A stretch of DNA of 64,000 nucleotides, taken from assembly GCF_000283155.1 (NCBI RefSeq), contig NW_004454170.1:15348893-15412892 (forward strand). The letters are read 5' to 3'. The number at the start of each line of letters is the position of its first letter. The first letter of the stretch is position 1. The position numbers were made by a program, and so were the translations under genes. The notes beneath the pieces were generated by a model that saw only the letters and a program-made list of their open reading frames with translations, was not told the origin of the DNA and did not search any database. Below, piece by piece: positions 33,836 through 47,139 of this stretch. This stretch comes from Ceratotherium simum simum. Lineage: Eukaryota > Chordata > Mammalia > Perissodactyla > Rhinocerotidae.

Positions 33836-35515
33836 TCTGGGGTCCCTTCCCCAGCTGACATGCGTACCGCCTTCATGGGACTGATCATTTCTGAAGAATT
33901 TTCATGAATCATAATTCTGCATGATTGATGTTTCCTAGACCCTCAGCCCAACCTTAGATCTTTTTGGAGTGGCCTAAAAAAACCCTGAGTTTTCTTAGAA
34001 GCTCATTATATTTCATCCTGTTGTAGACTGTGCCTAAAGGTGTTCACTGAGAGTGTTGTCTCCTGCGGGAGGCGTGTGCTACACGATGACTGAGCTGCCG
34101 AGGGACATGGCAACAGGAGGGCTGGCCCTGCAGTGGTGCATATTGGACTTCTCACGAAGGGGCTGTGAGCACCAGGTGGGGAAGCAGCTGTGGTCCAGGG
34201 CTTCCTTCCTGTGGTACACAGATGCTGTCCCTTGGCTGAGGGAGCTGCAAATATCAAGGCTTCTAAGCGCATCTAGCCACGCTCCAGCAGCTCGGGATTC
34301 CTGCCTGCCGTGTGTGTTTTGGTGTGTTGCCCAGCCTTGCTTTTCGGCATTCTGTTTCAGACTAGTGCAGGGCCTCTAATCATCTCTAGGTATTGAATTC
34401 TGATGTTACTTTTAATGGCTTTGGATTTTAGCTTCTTTTGTTTCTAGATTTGCATAAACAGTGCTGCCTTTGTCCTGTGGTCTTGCCACAGCTTCAAAGC
34501 CTTAACTGGGCATCAAAGACACCCTGGATCCTCATTTCTTAGGCATCAGATTGCAGCAACCCCAGCAGGTGACTGAAGGTTACAGCCTCACTTCTGGGCC
34601 AGTTTTCTGTCTCCCAAAGAGGATTAGATTCTGCCAAGTCCCCTTTGATAATGGTGCTGAATCTTAATAGTTTTTCCAAAGGCCTGTGCAAATACTGGTA
34701 AACTAAAGGGACGCTGCTGGCATTTGTCTGAAGAGGAAAGGACAGTAATTCACTGATATTTACTGAACTTTCCCACCCCCATAAGAGGCAGATTATTAAG
34801 GGTCCCTCTGGGAAGCATGGAAGCCTCAGGCCCATTGGCCAGTCTTTGCTGACGTTGGCATGGTGAGGGCCAAACCCTCATTTTCCCATGTGTCTTATCA
34901 GAATAAAGTCAGTAATTGAACTCTTGGTTATCCATGAATGGATCATCTGTATTTTGGGTATACAGAGGACAGTTTTTGATAACAGGTCAATTTGGTCCAG
35001 TCATCCAGCAGCACTGCCCTGAGCTGTGTCTGTCTCTGTGCTGCTGGATAGTTGTGTGTTCAGACACGGAGAGAAATTTTTATCTCAGCTCAGAAAAAAA
35101 GCTGGAAGGTGTGCAGCAACATTCCGTGTAGGGCATTCCAGTACCAGTTTTATCTGATTTCTTGGCTTTTGCATCATCTATGCCATGTACCACTGTATTT
35201 TCAGATTTTCTTGAATTCTTTGCCTTGCCTTAGTCTTCTCAGCTATACAATGAATGCTGGATAGGCTAATCTTTAAAGACTAGTCTAGCCACAGCATGCT
35301 ATGTGTTTGCACTTCCACCACTGATAACCGTGAAAAATGAAGCAACTTACTCTCTTGCTGCATTAAGATGGCATTTGGGCCTTAGTTTCTTTATTTCTAC
35401 TTAGATGTAATTCCATCAGTAGTTTTGACTTATCCATGCCTCATATCCGTGGTCAATAGACTGATAGTTCATATCTATATAAAATTATAAAATTAAAAAG
35501 TTTTCTGCCCTTTGT
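33836..35515. other. COLGALT2 intron 1, unassigned
   Basis: No gene and no repeat recognised with confidence. Confidence 0.4.
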
Positions 35516-35516
35516 G

Positions 35517-36033
35517 ATGGTTAATTTTATATGTCAACTTGGCTGGGCCATGGTACCCAGACACGTGGTTAAACATTACTCGGGTTGTTTGTGTGAAGAT
35601 GTTTTTAGAAAAGGTTTACATTTAAATCAGTGGACTTTGGGTAAAGCTGATGGTCTTCCATAATGTGGGTGGGCCTTATCTAATCAGTTGAAGGCCTGAC
35701 TAGAAAAAAAGACTGACCACCTGAAGCAAGAAGGATTTGTGCCATCAAACTGCCTTTGGACTTGAACTGCAATGTTGGCTCTTCCCTGAGTCTCCAGCCT
35801 GCCAGCCCACCCCAAAACTTTGAACTTGCCAACCTGCATAGTTGTGTGAGACAGTTCCTTAATATCTGTGTGTGTGTGTGGCGGGGAGAGAGGTAAATAA
35901 TATATTATATATTATGGAGAAGTATACAATATATTATATTATATAATATGTTATATATAGTATCTCTTTCTCTATGTATCTCTCTGTTTATATCCTATTG
36001 GTTCTGTTTCTCTGGAGAACCCTGACTAATATA
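35517..36033 (+). mobile_element. MLT2-type ERVL LTR, solo
   Basis: Starts TGATGGTTAATTTTATATGT and continues 'caacttggctgggcc', 'aatgtgggtgggccttatct' and 'aatcagttgaaggcctga', ending 'ctctggagaaccctgactaa'. An expanded TG/TA-rich stretch (35868-35965) sits where related LTRs have a short CT/TA tract. No internal retroviral genes are present. Confidence 0.8.
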
Positions 36034-36890
36034 ACTTCTAACCTGAAAGAAAATACCATCTCTTTTATGAACAACAGCCAAAAGAAAGGCTGTGATGAGA
36101 GGAAAAAGAACCCAGAGAATTATGTCAGAAGAGAGAGTTCCAGATCTGAAAACTGGGTAAACCATTGCTATCTACACCCAGGGTGGAATATTTGTGGCTG
36201 AGTATACATATTGCAGGTATTTTGTTAGATTTGACTTTTCTCCTGCGTGCAAAATAAGTAAGTGCAAGTCTTCCCTAGAAGGTCCCCTTTTTTTTGGAAA
36301 AGAAAAAAAAAAAAAAGAGTTTGACATGTGCCATTGCAATGGGAAACAATGTATACGTTTGTTCTTTGCAAAAGCCCTTGGCCAGCCTGCAGGCCTGTGT
36401 ATCTTGCTCAGTCTACTGTGTGAGAAAGTAGCTTGCATGTGCACTTTGGGGCTTAGGAGAACCTGGCAGTTGGAAGTCAAGTTTCAGCAGGCTAATGGAG
36501 TATTGCACTGAAGTGATAGCTCCTCCCCAGGGAGAGGTTACTTCACAGTGGTGTCGTTACACCGTAGAGATGCTGAAGATTGGTCAGCGCTGACGCCTTC
36601 AGAGGCCAGGAGGAGGAAAGGTCCTTGTAACGTGAAGCTGGGTGGGGACGTGTCCTTCCTCGCTGATGCTTTAGTGTAGGAGCGGAAGAAAAAAGTCGGG
36701 GGCGTGGAGGTAGGGGAGACAGAATCACTTGTCTCTTCATTTTGAATTTATAGGCTACAGAAAGATAAAATTAATAGGGCAACAATTTTCTTTTGCAAAG
36801 AGTGTTCCCGTGGGTGACCCTTTGATTTACATTCCTGCAATTCAGTTTCTAAATTCAAACTCTTTCTTTTCTGAGCTATAACCAAGAAAT
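36034..36890. other. COLGALT2 intron 1, unassigned
   Basis: No gene and no repeat recognised. Confidence 0.4.
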
Positions 36891-36903
36891 AAAAAAGCAA
36901 AAC

Positions 36904-37147
36904 CTTGGGGGCTGGTCTGGTGGTGTAGCGGTTAAGTGGGCGCACTCGGCTGCGCCGGCCCGGGGTTCACAGGTTCTGATCCTGGGCGTGCACCAACGCA
37001 CCGTTTGTCAGGCCATGCTGTGGCAGCGTCCCATATAAAGTGGAGGAAGATGGGCACGGATATTAGCCCAGGGCCAGTCTCCCTCACCAAAAAGAGGAGG
37101 ATTGGCATCAGACGTTAGCTCAGGGCTGATCTTCCTCACACACATAC
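36904..37147 (+). mobile_element. ERE SINE with perfect 12-bp duplication
   Basis: The full ERE form, with 'gggggctggtctggtggt' head, 'aggccatgctgtggcagc', 'tggaggaagatgggcacgga' and 'ttagctcagggctgatcttc'. The flanks AAAAAGCAAAAC at 36892-36903 and 37148-37159 are identical, which marks a recent insertion. Confidence 0.97.
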
Positions 37148-37159
37148 AAAAAGCAAAAC

Positions 37160-38465
37160 TTTCTGCTGGATCAGAATTATCTTGAGAAAGCACTGCTCTT
37201 TGGCTGCCCTCTCTGATCTTGGCTGCTCCGCTGATGCTCTCAAGCTGTAAGCTAGCCACCTCCTTTCCCTACCATCTAGCGCCAGCTTTTTTGGGTTTCT
37301 AAAGTAAGTCTCTTCTAGGATGCCTTAGCAACACTGGGGCTCAGGCATGGTAACATAAAATGCCCTAATGAGTTTTTCTTCTGATGTAACGGTAAATGTG
37401 ATTTGAGGGACAAAGAGTCAAACAATTTCTGTCATGAAGTACAGTGGATTTTGAAGCTTTTCCCTCTTCTGTGTAACAAGGTATCTGAGATTTGGTGTTG
37501 CTTCCCCTGATCTGTATATCAGCTGTCAAGTTTTAGATAATAAATTGTGTTGACATTCTGTAGCTTTGAGCTAGGAGGCAAATAGTTTCCCTAAAAGGAA
37601 AACTTCATCTTTTTGATGTCATAGGAGCAGAGGATAAATAAACCATAGTCCGTGTTTTACCTTCTGCAGTCATTTCTCCGCAGAATATTTTTGGAGTCCT
37701 CATTCTAGTTAAATCTTGCTATTTTTACTCACTACTCTTACATCATGGATTTGGCTCTATTTTCTCTTTTCCAATTTGTTCCTCTTAATTTTTTCAAAGA
37801 GGCATTTTTTTTCTAGGTAGGTTTTAATTAATTTATTGATGGATTGATCTGTTTGTTTATGCATAGAATTTGCAGTACTAGAAACTCAAGTGTCTTATCT
37901 GAAGTAATTAGGAGAAGCTGTTCTTTGCATCACCTTGTAAAAAATGATTATGACTTTTAAAAATCCAGACAGGCAATTCTTGTTTTCAGCAACTTAAAAA
38001 AAAATATTTTTCTTTCTTGGCCTTTGATCTCTGAGAAGACCAAGGTTACATGGCTGCGGTCTGTAGTTAATTTCAACCGGGGTGGTGAAATAATACACTA
38101 TTGTTTCCAGACCCTCGAACAATCAACTGTTAACGAGTGAGGTCATTTTTGGTAGAAGAATTGCATTTGTGATTGTCTCAAAAGAGACATGGGCTGCAGA
38201 TTCTGTCTGGGGACCTGCTTCCAAATACTTGTTTGAACGCCCAGCTTAGTTTGAAACTTGGCCTTAATCTCACTTTTCCATGTCAAAGAGCTTGAGTGCT
38301 GCACATCCCCAACCAAGTAGATAGTAAAACAAAGACCAGTAACCTGTTGTTAAATGAAAAGTGAAAGGGACAACAGTAGTCGTTTTATGATTCTTTCCGT
38401 TTAATTCTATCACTAAGTGGAAATTCATCCTTTTTTCAGTCTCTATAGAAAAGTAGAAAACTTTA
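37160..38465. other. COLGALT2 intron 1, unassigned
   Basis: No gene and no repeat recognised. Confidence 0.4.
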
Positions 38466-38476
38466 TTTCTTTAAAA

Positions 38477-38730
38477 GTGGTTTTTTTTTTTTTTTTTGGT
38501 GAGGAAGATTAGCCCTGAGCTAACATTTGTTGCCAATCCTCATCTTTTTCCTGAGGAAGATTGGCCCTGAGCTAACCCTTGTACCCATCTTCCTCTATTT
38601 TATGTGGGACGCCTGCCACAGCACAGCTTGATAAGTGGTCTGTAGGTCCTCGCCCGGAATCCAAACCCGTGAACCCCCAGCCGCTGAAGTGGAGCACACA
38701 AACTTAACCACTATGCCACTGGCTGGCTCC
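38477..38730 (-). mobile_element. ERE SINE
   Basis: Reverse-strand ERE with a T-run, 'gaggaagattagccctgagc' and 'ctaacatttgttgccaatcc', ending 'ccactggctggctcc'. The 9-bp duplication TCTTTAAAA (38468-38476 and 38731-38739) is perfect. It is more diverged internally than the other copies. Confidence 0.95.
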
Positions 38731-38847
38731 TCTTTAAAATTGTTTTAAATATTGAAGTGATATGTAAAAATATGAAGTGCATGAATATTTTCTTGCTTTA
38801 CCTTAAAGGCCTGATTTTTTAATGTTAAACTGTAACCAGGAGTGTGG

Positions 38848-39215
38848 TAACTGACCTCCATGACGGCCCCAATGATCTTTGCCCCTTGGTGTTCACTCCT
38901 TCTGTAATCTCCTCCCGTGCCAAATCATGTGACCAATAGAGTAGGTGGCAGTGAGCGTGTGAGACTTCTGAGGACAGATCATAAAAGGCACTGCAGTTTC
39001 TGCTCGTGGATTGCTTGCTCTGGGGGATGTCCTCCATGCCATGAGGACATTGAGACAGTCCCAAGGAGAGGCCATGTGGAGAGGAACTAAGGCCTGCCAT
39101 CAACAGCCAGTACCAACTTGCTGCCATGTAAGTGACCCACCTAGGAAGTGGATTTTCCAGCCCAGTCCGGCTTTCAGATGACATCTAAGTACAAGCTCAT
39201 GAGAGACTCCAAGTG
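38848..39215 (+). mobile_element. MLT1-type LTR (ERVL-MaLR)
   Basis: Contains 'caaatcatgtgaccaataga', 'aggacagatcataaaaggca', 'gagaggaactaaggcctgcc' and 'gccatgtaagtgacccacct' in MLT1 order. It is old, solo and carries no viral genes. Confidence 0.7.
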
Positions 39216-39264
39216 AGAATGTGATAAACACTTGACCTACACAATCTGAGAACACAATAAATGT

Positions 39265-39655
39265 CACTGGGTGTCCAGATATAGACCCTGCTCCCACAGA
39301 GCTTATGTTATGCTGGGGGAGAGCAATGATAAACAAATAAACAAACAAGATGATTTTGAAAGATATGTGTTAGGATAAAGCAAAACAGGATAATGGCGTA
39401 TGTAGGAAGTACTTTGATAGACAAGTACTTCATATGTAAGGTGGTCAGAGAAGGGCTTTTTGAGAAGGTGATATTTGAGCCAAGGCCTAAATGATGAGGA
39501 GCTGCCCTGTCAAGATGGTGGAGAGGAGAGGAATGGAGGAGAGAAGGGGAACCAGTCAGGTTCCTAAGTCAGGGAAAGATTTCACTTGTTGGAACAAAGC
39601 AAAGAAGGCTGGTACGGTTAGTCTATTTTGGACTTAAGTCAGAGTTGTCTCCTGA
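39265..39655 (-). mobile_element. L2 LINE fragment
   Basis: Reverse complement of the L2 3' UTR, with 'gagagcaatgataaacaaat', 'gtggtcagagaagggctttt' and 'gaaggtgatatttgagccaa'. Confidence 0.7.
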
Positions 39656-41995
39656 ATGGTACTCCATTCTTCTTTGGGCTTCTTCTGGGGGGAAATATGG
39701 TCACTTTTCAATATCATCAACAACAGTATAATATGTGTTTATTTTAATTCTTATCAATCCATGTAACTATACAATTGAACCTCCACAAGTTAGTGCAGAT
39801 AAATATTATTTGTGCTATTAACCTTTGAGTATTGTCAAAGGTCAATAAATTCAAATGTCAGCCAGTTCCCTACTTGAGCATCCTCTGCATCCTGAGTTCA
39901 CAGTGGAATGTTCTCAGAATACTTTTTTTTCTCTATTGTCATCAGTGGCAATGCCATAACTAACAGGATTCAGGTGGATGATACTCATGCAAAATTAAAG
40001 TGCTTTATTTGAAAATAACAAAATAAAACTAAACAAAACATACAACCCCAACAATAAATGAGGACATTCCACACAGCCATCCAGAGAGTCTAAAAAACAA
40101 GTGAGTGCTGGACGTCATCAGATCTGCGTCTATTTCTTCCTTAAAGCACAGGTTAGGAGTGTTGAAAGAACCTGCTAAACTTACAGCAGGCATCACTGAG
40201 TTTTAGGTGGATTATTTGCTGTACTTTAATTTGTTTTCTTAAGGCATGAAGCAAAAATATAGATCAGTGTTTTAGATCCTGCTCTGCATCTTCCCACAGA
40301 AATCATTTGAACACAGTCTGCTATTGATGTCCCTGGTCCCTGGTTGACATCATAGCACATCTCATCTTGATTAAAAAGAACATTTCTCAGATTGGCTCTG
40401 GGCTAAACAGAGCAGTTTGTTTTTGGTTTGCTTCAGTTGGTGCTTAATTTCTGAATTTCAACTGTTGAGTATTATACCCCTTAAAAACTCTATCAGTTTC
40501 CATTGTTTGAAGCTTTGATTTATCTCCTAAAACAGGAATGAGACCACCAAACATAAAGAATGTGAATTAAAAACAATCTGCTTTGGCTGAATGTTTATTT
40601 TCTTTTTAATCTGCTACTTTGTCAGTTAATGTAACAGAGAACTTTGTCAGGCTCAAGTACAGGCAAAGGGTACTGATTACTGATTTAAAAAGAAAAACCC
40701 AGTAAATCAATATTGGCGTTACGTTACCTGCATAAACCCATTAGTTCTGTCCTGGGGAAAAGTCTCAATGAGTAATTATTTCAGACCAGTGAGCTCATAG
40801 CTGTCTACTTGGCAAACCTCAGCTCTGGTTTCTTCGTGAAAAATAAAATAACTGCCAGGATTTTTCTGTCTCATACCTGAGCCCTCACAAGTGCTGTTTT
40901 CACGCCTTAAGATTTAGATACTTTAGGTCAATGACATTTCCTCTGCCTCCCATATAGTGCAACCAAGAAGTGAGTTGATATTGAAAAGCCAAAAATCAGA
41001 GTAGAAAGTAGTGATTCATTTGTTTCAGAAGAGAGAGGCACATTTATAGAGACTGAGAGAAAGGACCTTAGCCACTCAAAATTCAAGTGTTCAAGATGTT
41101 TCAAAATCTAATCTCTAATAAAATAATAGTTATAATCTAGTTTGCTTTAAGCAGATGTATGGTGCCACAATAATCTTTATTTGTTTTTTAAAAGCTTTCC
41201 CTACCCCCCTACATTTGGCATTCTTACTGCTTGCTGCTGGCAGAAAATATTTCGTCCTTCTCAATTTATTCTGATCCCTGCCATCTGGAGCATCTTCCAG
41301 CATATTAAATTCTGACTTTGAAAGATCACATATTCGTTTTTGGAGGGGCCTCTGTGTCAAACTTGGCTCTAAAACATTTTATGCCTTTTCACTTAGATAG
41401 TTTGTGTAGTAATTCTATGTATATTTTATTAAAAGTCTAGATTTTTAAGGTAAAGTGAGGAATGTACATAGTCTGAAAAAGGTTTATACTGTTCCTTGAT
41501 TTTATTAGCGATGAAAAGTTTCCTATGAATGAAATCATTGTTAAGATTTGTTTTCCATTTTGTTTACTTTGCTTCTGAAAATGTTTTGAAACCTTGGTTT
41601 CTGGGAATGCAATTCTTCATATGCTTCCTAGGAAAGGAAATATAACACATCATTTAGAATAATTAATACAAGAAAAGGAACATCCTTCTTTCTTCTATGA
41701 TACTATAATGTAGCAGATCACCCAGCCCTCAGTTCAAACATAGTGAAATGGATGGAAAGGGTATTCAATTTGTATGAATTGAATCTCTCAAATATAATTT
41801 TTAAAAGTAGTTTCATTGTTTTCAAATACATCTGGTAATTTAGGGTAAGGCTATTGCTATCCTTAGAGAATCATTTTTAATTAATATCTGACAATCGCAT
41901 CTGCTTAATGTCTTTTTTGTTGGTATATGAATTATTTTTCTAAACAGTTTATTAGATTATATGGTACTCTGCAATATAATACGTTTCACTTAATG
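39656..41995. other. COLGALT2 intron 1, unassigned
   Basis: AT-rich, with no gene and no repeat recognised. A minus-strand AATAAA near 40005 is isolated. Confidence 0.4.
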
Positions 41996-41999
41996 ATGA

Positions 42000-42215
42000 G
42001 AGCTAATATTTAGTGCACACTTACCGGGTACCAAGCATTATGGTAATACTTTCCAGGAATTAACTTGTGCAGAGCTCACAACAACCCTATGAAACACATA
42101 TTACTGTTAGTAGCCGCATCTGACAAAGGGGAAGCTGAAGTTCAGACACATTAAGATTTTTCCAGAGCCACATGCTTGGTGGTAGAGCAGTGACTTGACC
42201 CAGGCCCAGAAGCAG
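42000..42215 (+). mobile_element. MIR SINE
   Basis: 'agctaatatttagtgcacac' through 'gctcacaacaaccctatga' to 'gagcagtgacttgacccagg', the usual MIR order. Confidence 0.75.
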
Positions 42216-43537
42216 GTTGACTGTGAAGCTAATGAAGTTTGAGCTTCCGTTGCTTCCGTTGAGCTTCTGTTCCGAGCTTCATTGCAATGTATTCACATCT
42301 ATTTTAGTAAAATTTGCAAAAGGAAAATATTTTATCAGCAGTTGGCTAAGACCACTTAGCCAACTTCCCCTCCATCACACTCCCCTTATTTTGCGTGGTG
42401 TTGGAGTGGCAATGGGTGTACCTGGGATCTGGTTAAGGGGAAGCTTACTTGGGGATGCATTTAGTTTGGGGTTAGAGGAATAATGTGTTTCATAGTCGCT
42501 TCCATGCATTGGTTATTACTCTTGTAGTCCACTTGACACACAGGTGAAGGACCAAAACCTCTGTTATGTAGCTGGTATCAGAAGTAAGTGAGATGTAGGG
42601 GAGAAACAATGTTTGAAACTTGTCTCTGGAAACTAATTCCAATCATCAGACGTGAAAAATTTTAAGTGAATGATTTTGTTCTCATTAATTCCTGGTCAAC
42701 ACAAAACTTCTCTTCTATCAGAAACATACTTGACAATGCCGTGAATACGACTGAATATAATTATAAACCTATCGGACACTTTTCTTTTTTCTATGGGAAT
42801 CACATGCAATGGAATATATCAAAATTGCTGTGACTGAGGAGCACAAACCTGGGGCAGTATGTCTGAGTACACACGTGTTTTCTGCACAGCAACACCTCAG
42901 CTTGTGTTCTGGCAGATCTGACGCATCTCGGCCTGACAAAATCTGGCAGTTCCATTGGAAACGGCACACAAAACTGTCACCAACACAGTGAAATAGCTTG
43001 AAAGTTTTCTAAAGTATTAATAATAAAAAGCGAATTTCAATCCAAGTTGGTTGAGGAAAGACTAAATTATGTATCTATTCTCTCTATACAAAGAGATATT
43101 GTAAAATGATTGTCATATGAAGAAGTGATCAAAGAGTGTGTAAACCAAAATCTAAGAAAGTAAGTTTATAGAAGGATGTCAGGTAGTCAGTTAATAAAAT
43201 AGTTTTCTGGATTTTGGATGTTTGTGGCATTTCTCAGCTTTTGAAATTTTTTTATAATTATTTCATTATAACTACTTAACTGTAAGACAAATGTATTCAT
43301 TTGTTATAATTATATATATAGTTATTTTTCTCATTCTGAATAAATATTCGTTTTCATACCTAATTTTACATTTGGAATCTTGTATTCCTTTTCTTAAAAT
43401 GGGTTGACCCAAGTTATGTAAGTGTCAAGCACCATAAAACCTTGATTCAACCCCACCCAAGTCCTTAGATTTCAAACCCAACTCCTGCCCTTCTGCACCA
43501 CTCTGCCACTTGAGTAGTACACATAGTCCCTTTAAAA
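42216..43537. other. COLGALT2 intron 1, unassigned
   Basis: No gene and no repeat recognised. Confidence 0.4.
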
Positions 43538-43553
43538 CCTTGTTTTTACTTTT

Positions 43554-43843
43554 TTTTTGTGAGGAAGATCAGCCCTGAGCTAACATCTGTGCTAATCCTC
43601 CTCTTTTTGCTGAGGAAGACCAGCTCTGAGCTACCATCTATTGCCAATCCTGCTCCTTTTTCTTTTCCCCAAAGCCCCAGTAGATAGTTGTATGTCATAG
43701 TTGCACATCCTGTTAGCTGCTGTATGCGGGACGCGGCCTCAGCATGGCCGGAGAAGCGGTGCGTCGGTGCGCGCCCAGGATCCAAACCCAGGCCGCCAGT
43801 AGCGGAGCGCGCACACTTAACCGCTAAGCCACGGGGCCGGCCC
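43554..43843 (-). mobile_element. ERE SINE with perfect 16-bp duplication
   Basis: The long ERE form in reverse. It contains two copies of the 'gaggaag-cagc-tgagct' tail motif and the 'agccccagtagatagttgta' block, and it ends 'taagccacggggccggcc'. The flanks CCTTGTTTTTACTTTT at 43538-43553 and 43844-43859 are identical. It is well preserved and therefore young. Confidence 0.97.
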
Positions 43844-43859
43844 CCTTGTTTTTACTTTT

Positions 43860-45070
43860 GTCTCACAAACCAGCCCTTTTTTCAATTCAAGTTTCATCTT
43901 AGAGCTTTCTGAATTAATGAAGTTTATCCTTATTTAACACTGAAATCTCGCTGCTGAAAACAATAGCATCCCCAAATTTGTAGTTTTAAATAGTATTTTA
44001 ACACATATACTCACTTTCCACAATAAAACTCTTTGGAAACATTCCATGTGGCAACTTTGCCACACTGAAGGGCAGTCCTCAGCGCACCACGCCCCACTCC
44101 AGGCTTGCTGTGTAACTCCCTCCTGGATCTTTGGTGTAATTCAGTGAATATTAAAAATTTTAGTGACTGATAATTTATAATCGCAGTGGAAATTTTTAAA
44201 TCACTTTGACTCTGAGGTAGATTTAGAATTGAGTCATTTAGTCCATAAAAAACTCGTTTTGTCACATGTTATTAACTGCGTGTGGCCTCAAAAACCACCC
44301 GGTGCCTATAAATAAAGCCACTCGTAACAGTTTGAGGCTTGGAGTAAGAATTCATTTTCATAACATCGCCTTTGACGTTTTAAGTTCTTCAGCATATTCA
44401 CTACAGTTGATAGTGACTGTCAAGAAATTATAATGTTAGAATTTCTAATATGTTTGAATTGAATATGACACACATCTATGACGTCCACAGCTGGGACTTT
44501 AAGATCTGTTCGTAGTTGCACATATATAGCCTTTTATTTAATTTGCCGAATCCTCTGCACTGCTCAGGAGGTGCCCTGTGAACTCTGTGGCTTGTCCTCT
44601 GCTGCCGAAGCATCACTTCTTCGCATCAGTCACATGGTTCCTTCTGCAGCTTCTCTCCTAACTTTCCATATAGTGACCTCCTGGCCCAGAGCCAGGAATC
44701 TGCCATGTGGATCTCAGAACTAAGAATGTTCCATATGTACCTATGCAGGGAAAGTGAGCAAAACAGTCTGCATTTCACCAAATTAGAAGATATGCAAACA
44801 CAAGGAGGTATTCTTTTATTTATTCATTCACCAAAGATATCAAGAATCTTTCTAACGGCAGGAATTGGGCTCTCAGAGAATGGGTAAACTACTGCCTCTC
44901 TCTCTCCCCTCTGGAAGCCCAGCATCACAAAAGAAGCACAGTGGGTTCAGGAACAAGGCACTGTTCTGAGAGCCTGGGGGGCACTGAGCCAAGGTTGGAA
45001 AGGTCAGTTATGGCTCCTTGGGAATGGCCATGCAGAAAAGCACCAGGATTAGATGTGTATTTACCTTACG
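43860..45070. other. COLGALT2 intron 1, unassigned
   Basis: No gene and no repeat recognised. Confidence 0.4.
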
Positions 45071-45079
45071 TTTACATAG

Positions 45080-47135
45080 GACTTCCCTCTATAACAAGCC
45101 TTCAGCTCTCGCTCCGCCATGCCCTCTACAATCTGATCTTTGTCCTCGTTAACACCTCGTTGATCCTTCCTACTTGCTACCAGAGAACACTTTGGTCTTC
45201 AATTCCTCTGGCCTGGACCAATTGCAAATACCTTAGATTCCCTTGTTCCCTTGTCTTTTTGTTTTACCATCTAGAAGAAGCCCAATCCCAGATCAGTCCT
45301 CCTGCAGTCTCTACTTGGGAGTACTGCTCATCCCCCCAACACACACTCATGCGAATTTTGCCACACAAGTGAGCTCTCCATCCTCCAGTGGGCCCTCAGC
45401 TGCCCAATAATCCTTCTGCTTCCCCAGTTATTTCTTGCTGTCTTCTCCACTCTTCTAAGTCTACTTACTTCATCGTCTCCACTGACGTTTTCAGCAGATC
45501 ACCTTGCTTCTGAATTCATCAAGAAAAGGGAAGCCATTTTATGACAATTATTTCAATTTTCTTCCCTCCTTTAATCCTGTTTTGATGGAAGAGAGATTTC
45601 GTCTTGTCTGAAGTAAACTTCTCAATTTCTACTCTCAATCCCATCCTCTTCCTTCACTCTATCCTCCCAGTAGCCTTTGCCTCATCTTCTTCCCCTTAGA
45701 CTAGCATTAATTCAGTGGATGTTTATTTATCACTTGTTATGTGTTAGACCTGGGGATGCAACAGTATCAACCCTCAGGGACTTAGAGTCAAACTTTTTGA
45801 GAGAATGGTCTTCATTTGCCACTTTTGCATTCTCACCTGCATTCATTCCTCCTCTGGTTTCCACAATCACCTCTCCATTGAAAGTTTCCTTGCCAAGATC
45901 ACCAGCAATCCTAGTCATTAAATCCAGTGGCACTTTGACAACTTCTCTACAGTGATCTTTCTGCTGCCCTCAATCATGTGGACCACACTTTCCTTTTTTA
46001 CAATAGTCTTCACTCAGATCCATAATTCCTCTCTCCTAGTTTTCTTCTTCTTATCTTTTCTTTGGTTTCCTTCTTTCTCACTGCATATTCCTTAAAAGTG
46101 GTGTTCCCCAGGGATCTGGATTTGACCTTCTCATTGAACACCCTCATCCTAAGTGGTCTTGTCCATTCCTGTAGGTTCAGTTATCATATGTATGCTGATG
46201 ACCCCCAACTCTTAATTCTATCCCTGGTTATTTCTCCTGAGCTCTAGACTTAGCAGCCTCCTGGACATCTTCATGTGGATGGTCCATAGATTCCTCTAAT
46301 TTGTAATTCTCACACTGAACTCACTACCTTCTCATTTCTTTTCTCAACCAGCCCCATCTCCCATCTTCCTACTACTATGCACCCATTTGCCCCAAACAGA
46401 AACATGGACCTCTCTGCCACCATCCACATCAAGTTATTAGTTAAATTCTGTCAATCTTCCTTCTTAATCCTTTAGAATTTTTTCTCTGTTCTCTGTCCTC
46501 TCTGTCACTACCTTAGTTTAAGTCACCATCATCACTCGTCTCCTAATAGATTGCTCTGCCCTCAGTTTTAGCCCCCAACAATCCATTACCCACACTGCAA
46601 GCTACATGATCTTTCCTTAGATAAAATCTGGCCATGCTACTCCCAACCCTTTAATGGCCTTTGAGGGTAAAATCTATAGTCCTGAAATGGCACACAAGGC
46701 CCCTCAAGATATAGGGCTTCTGCTCGTTTCTCCAGCCCCATTCTTTCCCACTCCTCCGTTGTGCCCCAGGCTATCATCGTGTTGAACTGCTTTTCAGGGG
46801 GCCACAACTCTCTCTGGCCTTGGGGCCTTTGTAAGTGCTCTTTGCTAGATCCAGATTGCTCGTCTCCACTCTTACTTGCCTATTTTTCAAGGCTTGTAAC
46901 AGATCTTACCTTCTTCCAGTAGATTCTCCCAGGGACTGAAATCTGGGTGAGACCTCTTTTGTGTAGTCTCGTATGTCTCCCATAGCATTCTTGTAGCAGT
47001 TTTCAGTTACCTGTTTGCTTGTTTGTATCTGCCCTCTGGGCTCAGCTTCTTGAGAAAAGGGTCTGTCTTCTTATTGTAGCCCCAGATTCTGGCGCTGAGG
47101 CACCGAATAGGAAGGAGCTCAATAAATATTTGGGA
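45080..47135 (+). mobile_element. L2 LINE, long degraded stretch
   Basis: Pyrimidine-rich L2 sequence in sense orientation. It covers the end of the reverse transcriptase (HMYADDPQLL near 46190-46220, preceded by LKVVFPRDLDL where L2 has its GVPQGS-type motif) and the 3' UTR ('aaaatctggccatgctactc', 'tgagaaaagggtctgtcttc', 'aggagctcaataaatatttg'). The 5' part (45080-45370) may be a second L2 copy. A short antisense L2 tail seems inserted near 45705-45790. Confidence 0.7.
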
Positions 47136-47139
47136 AAGG

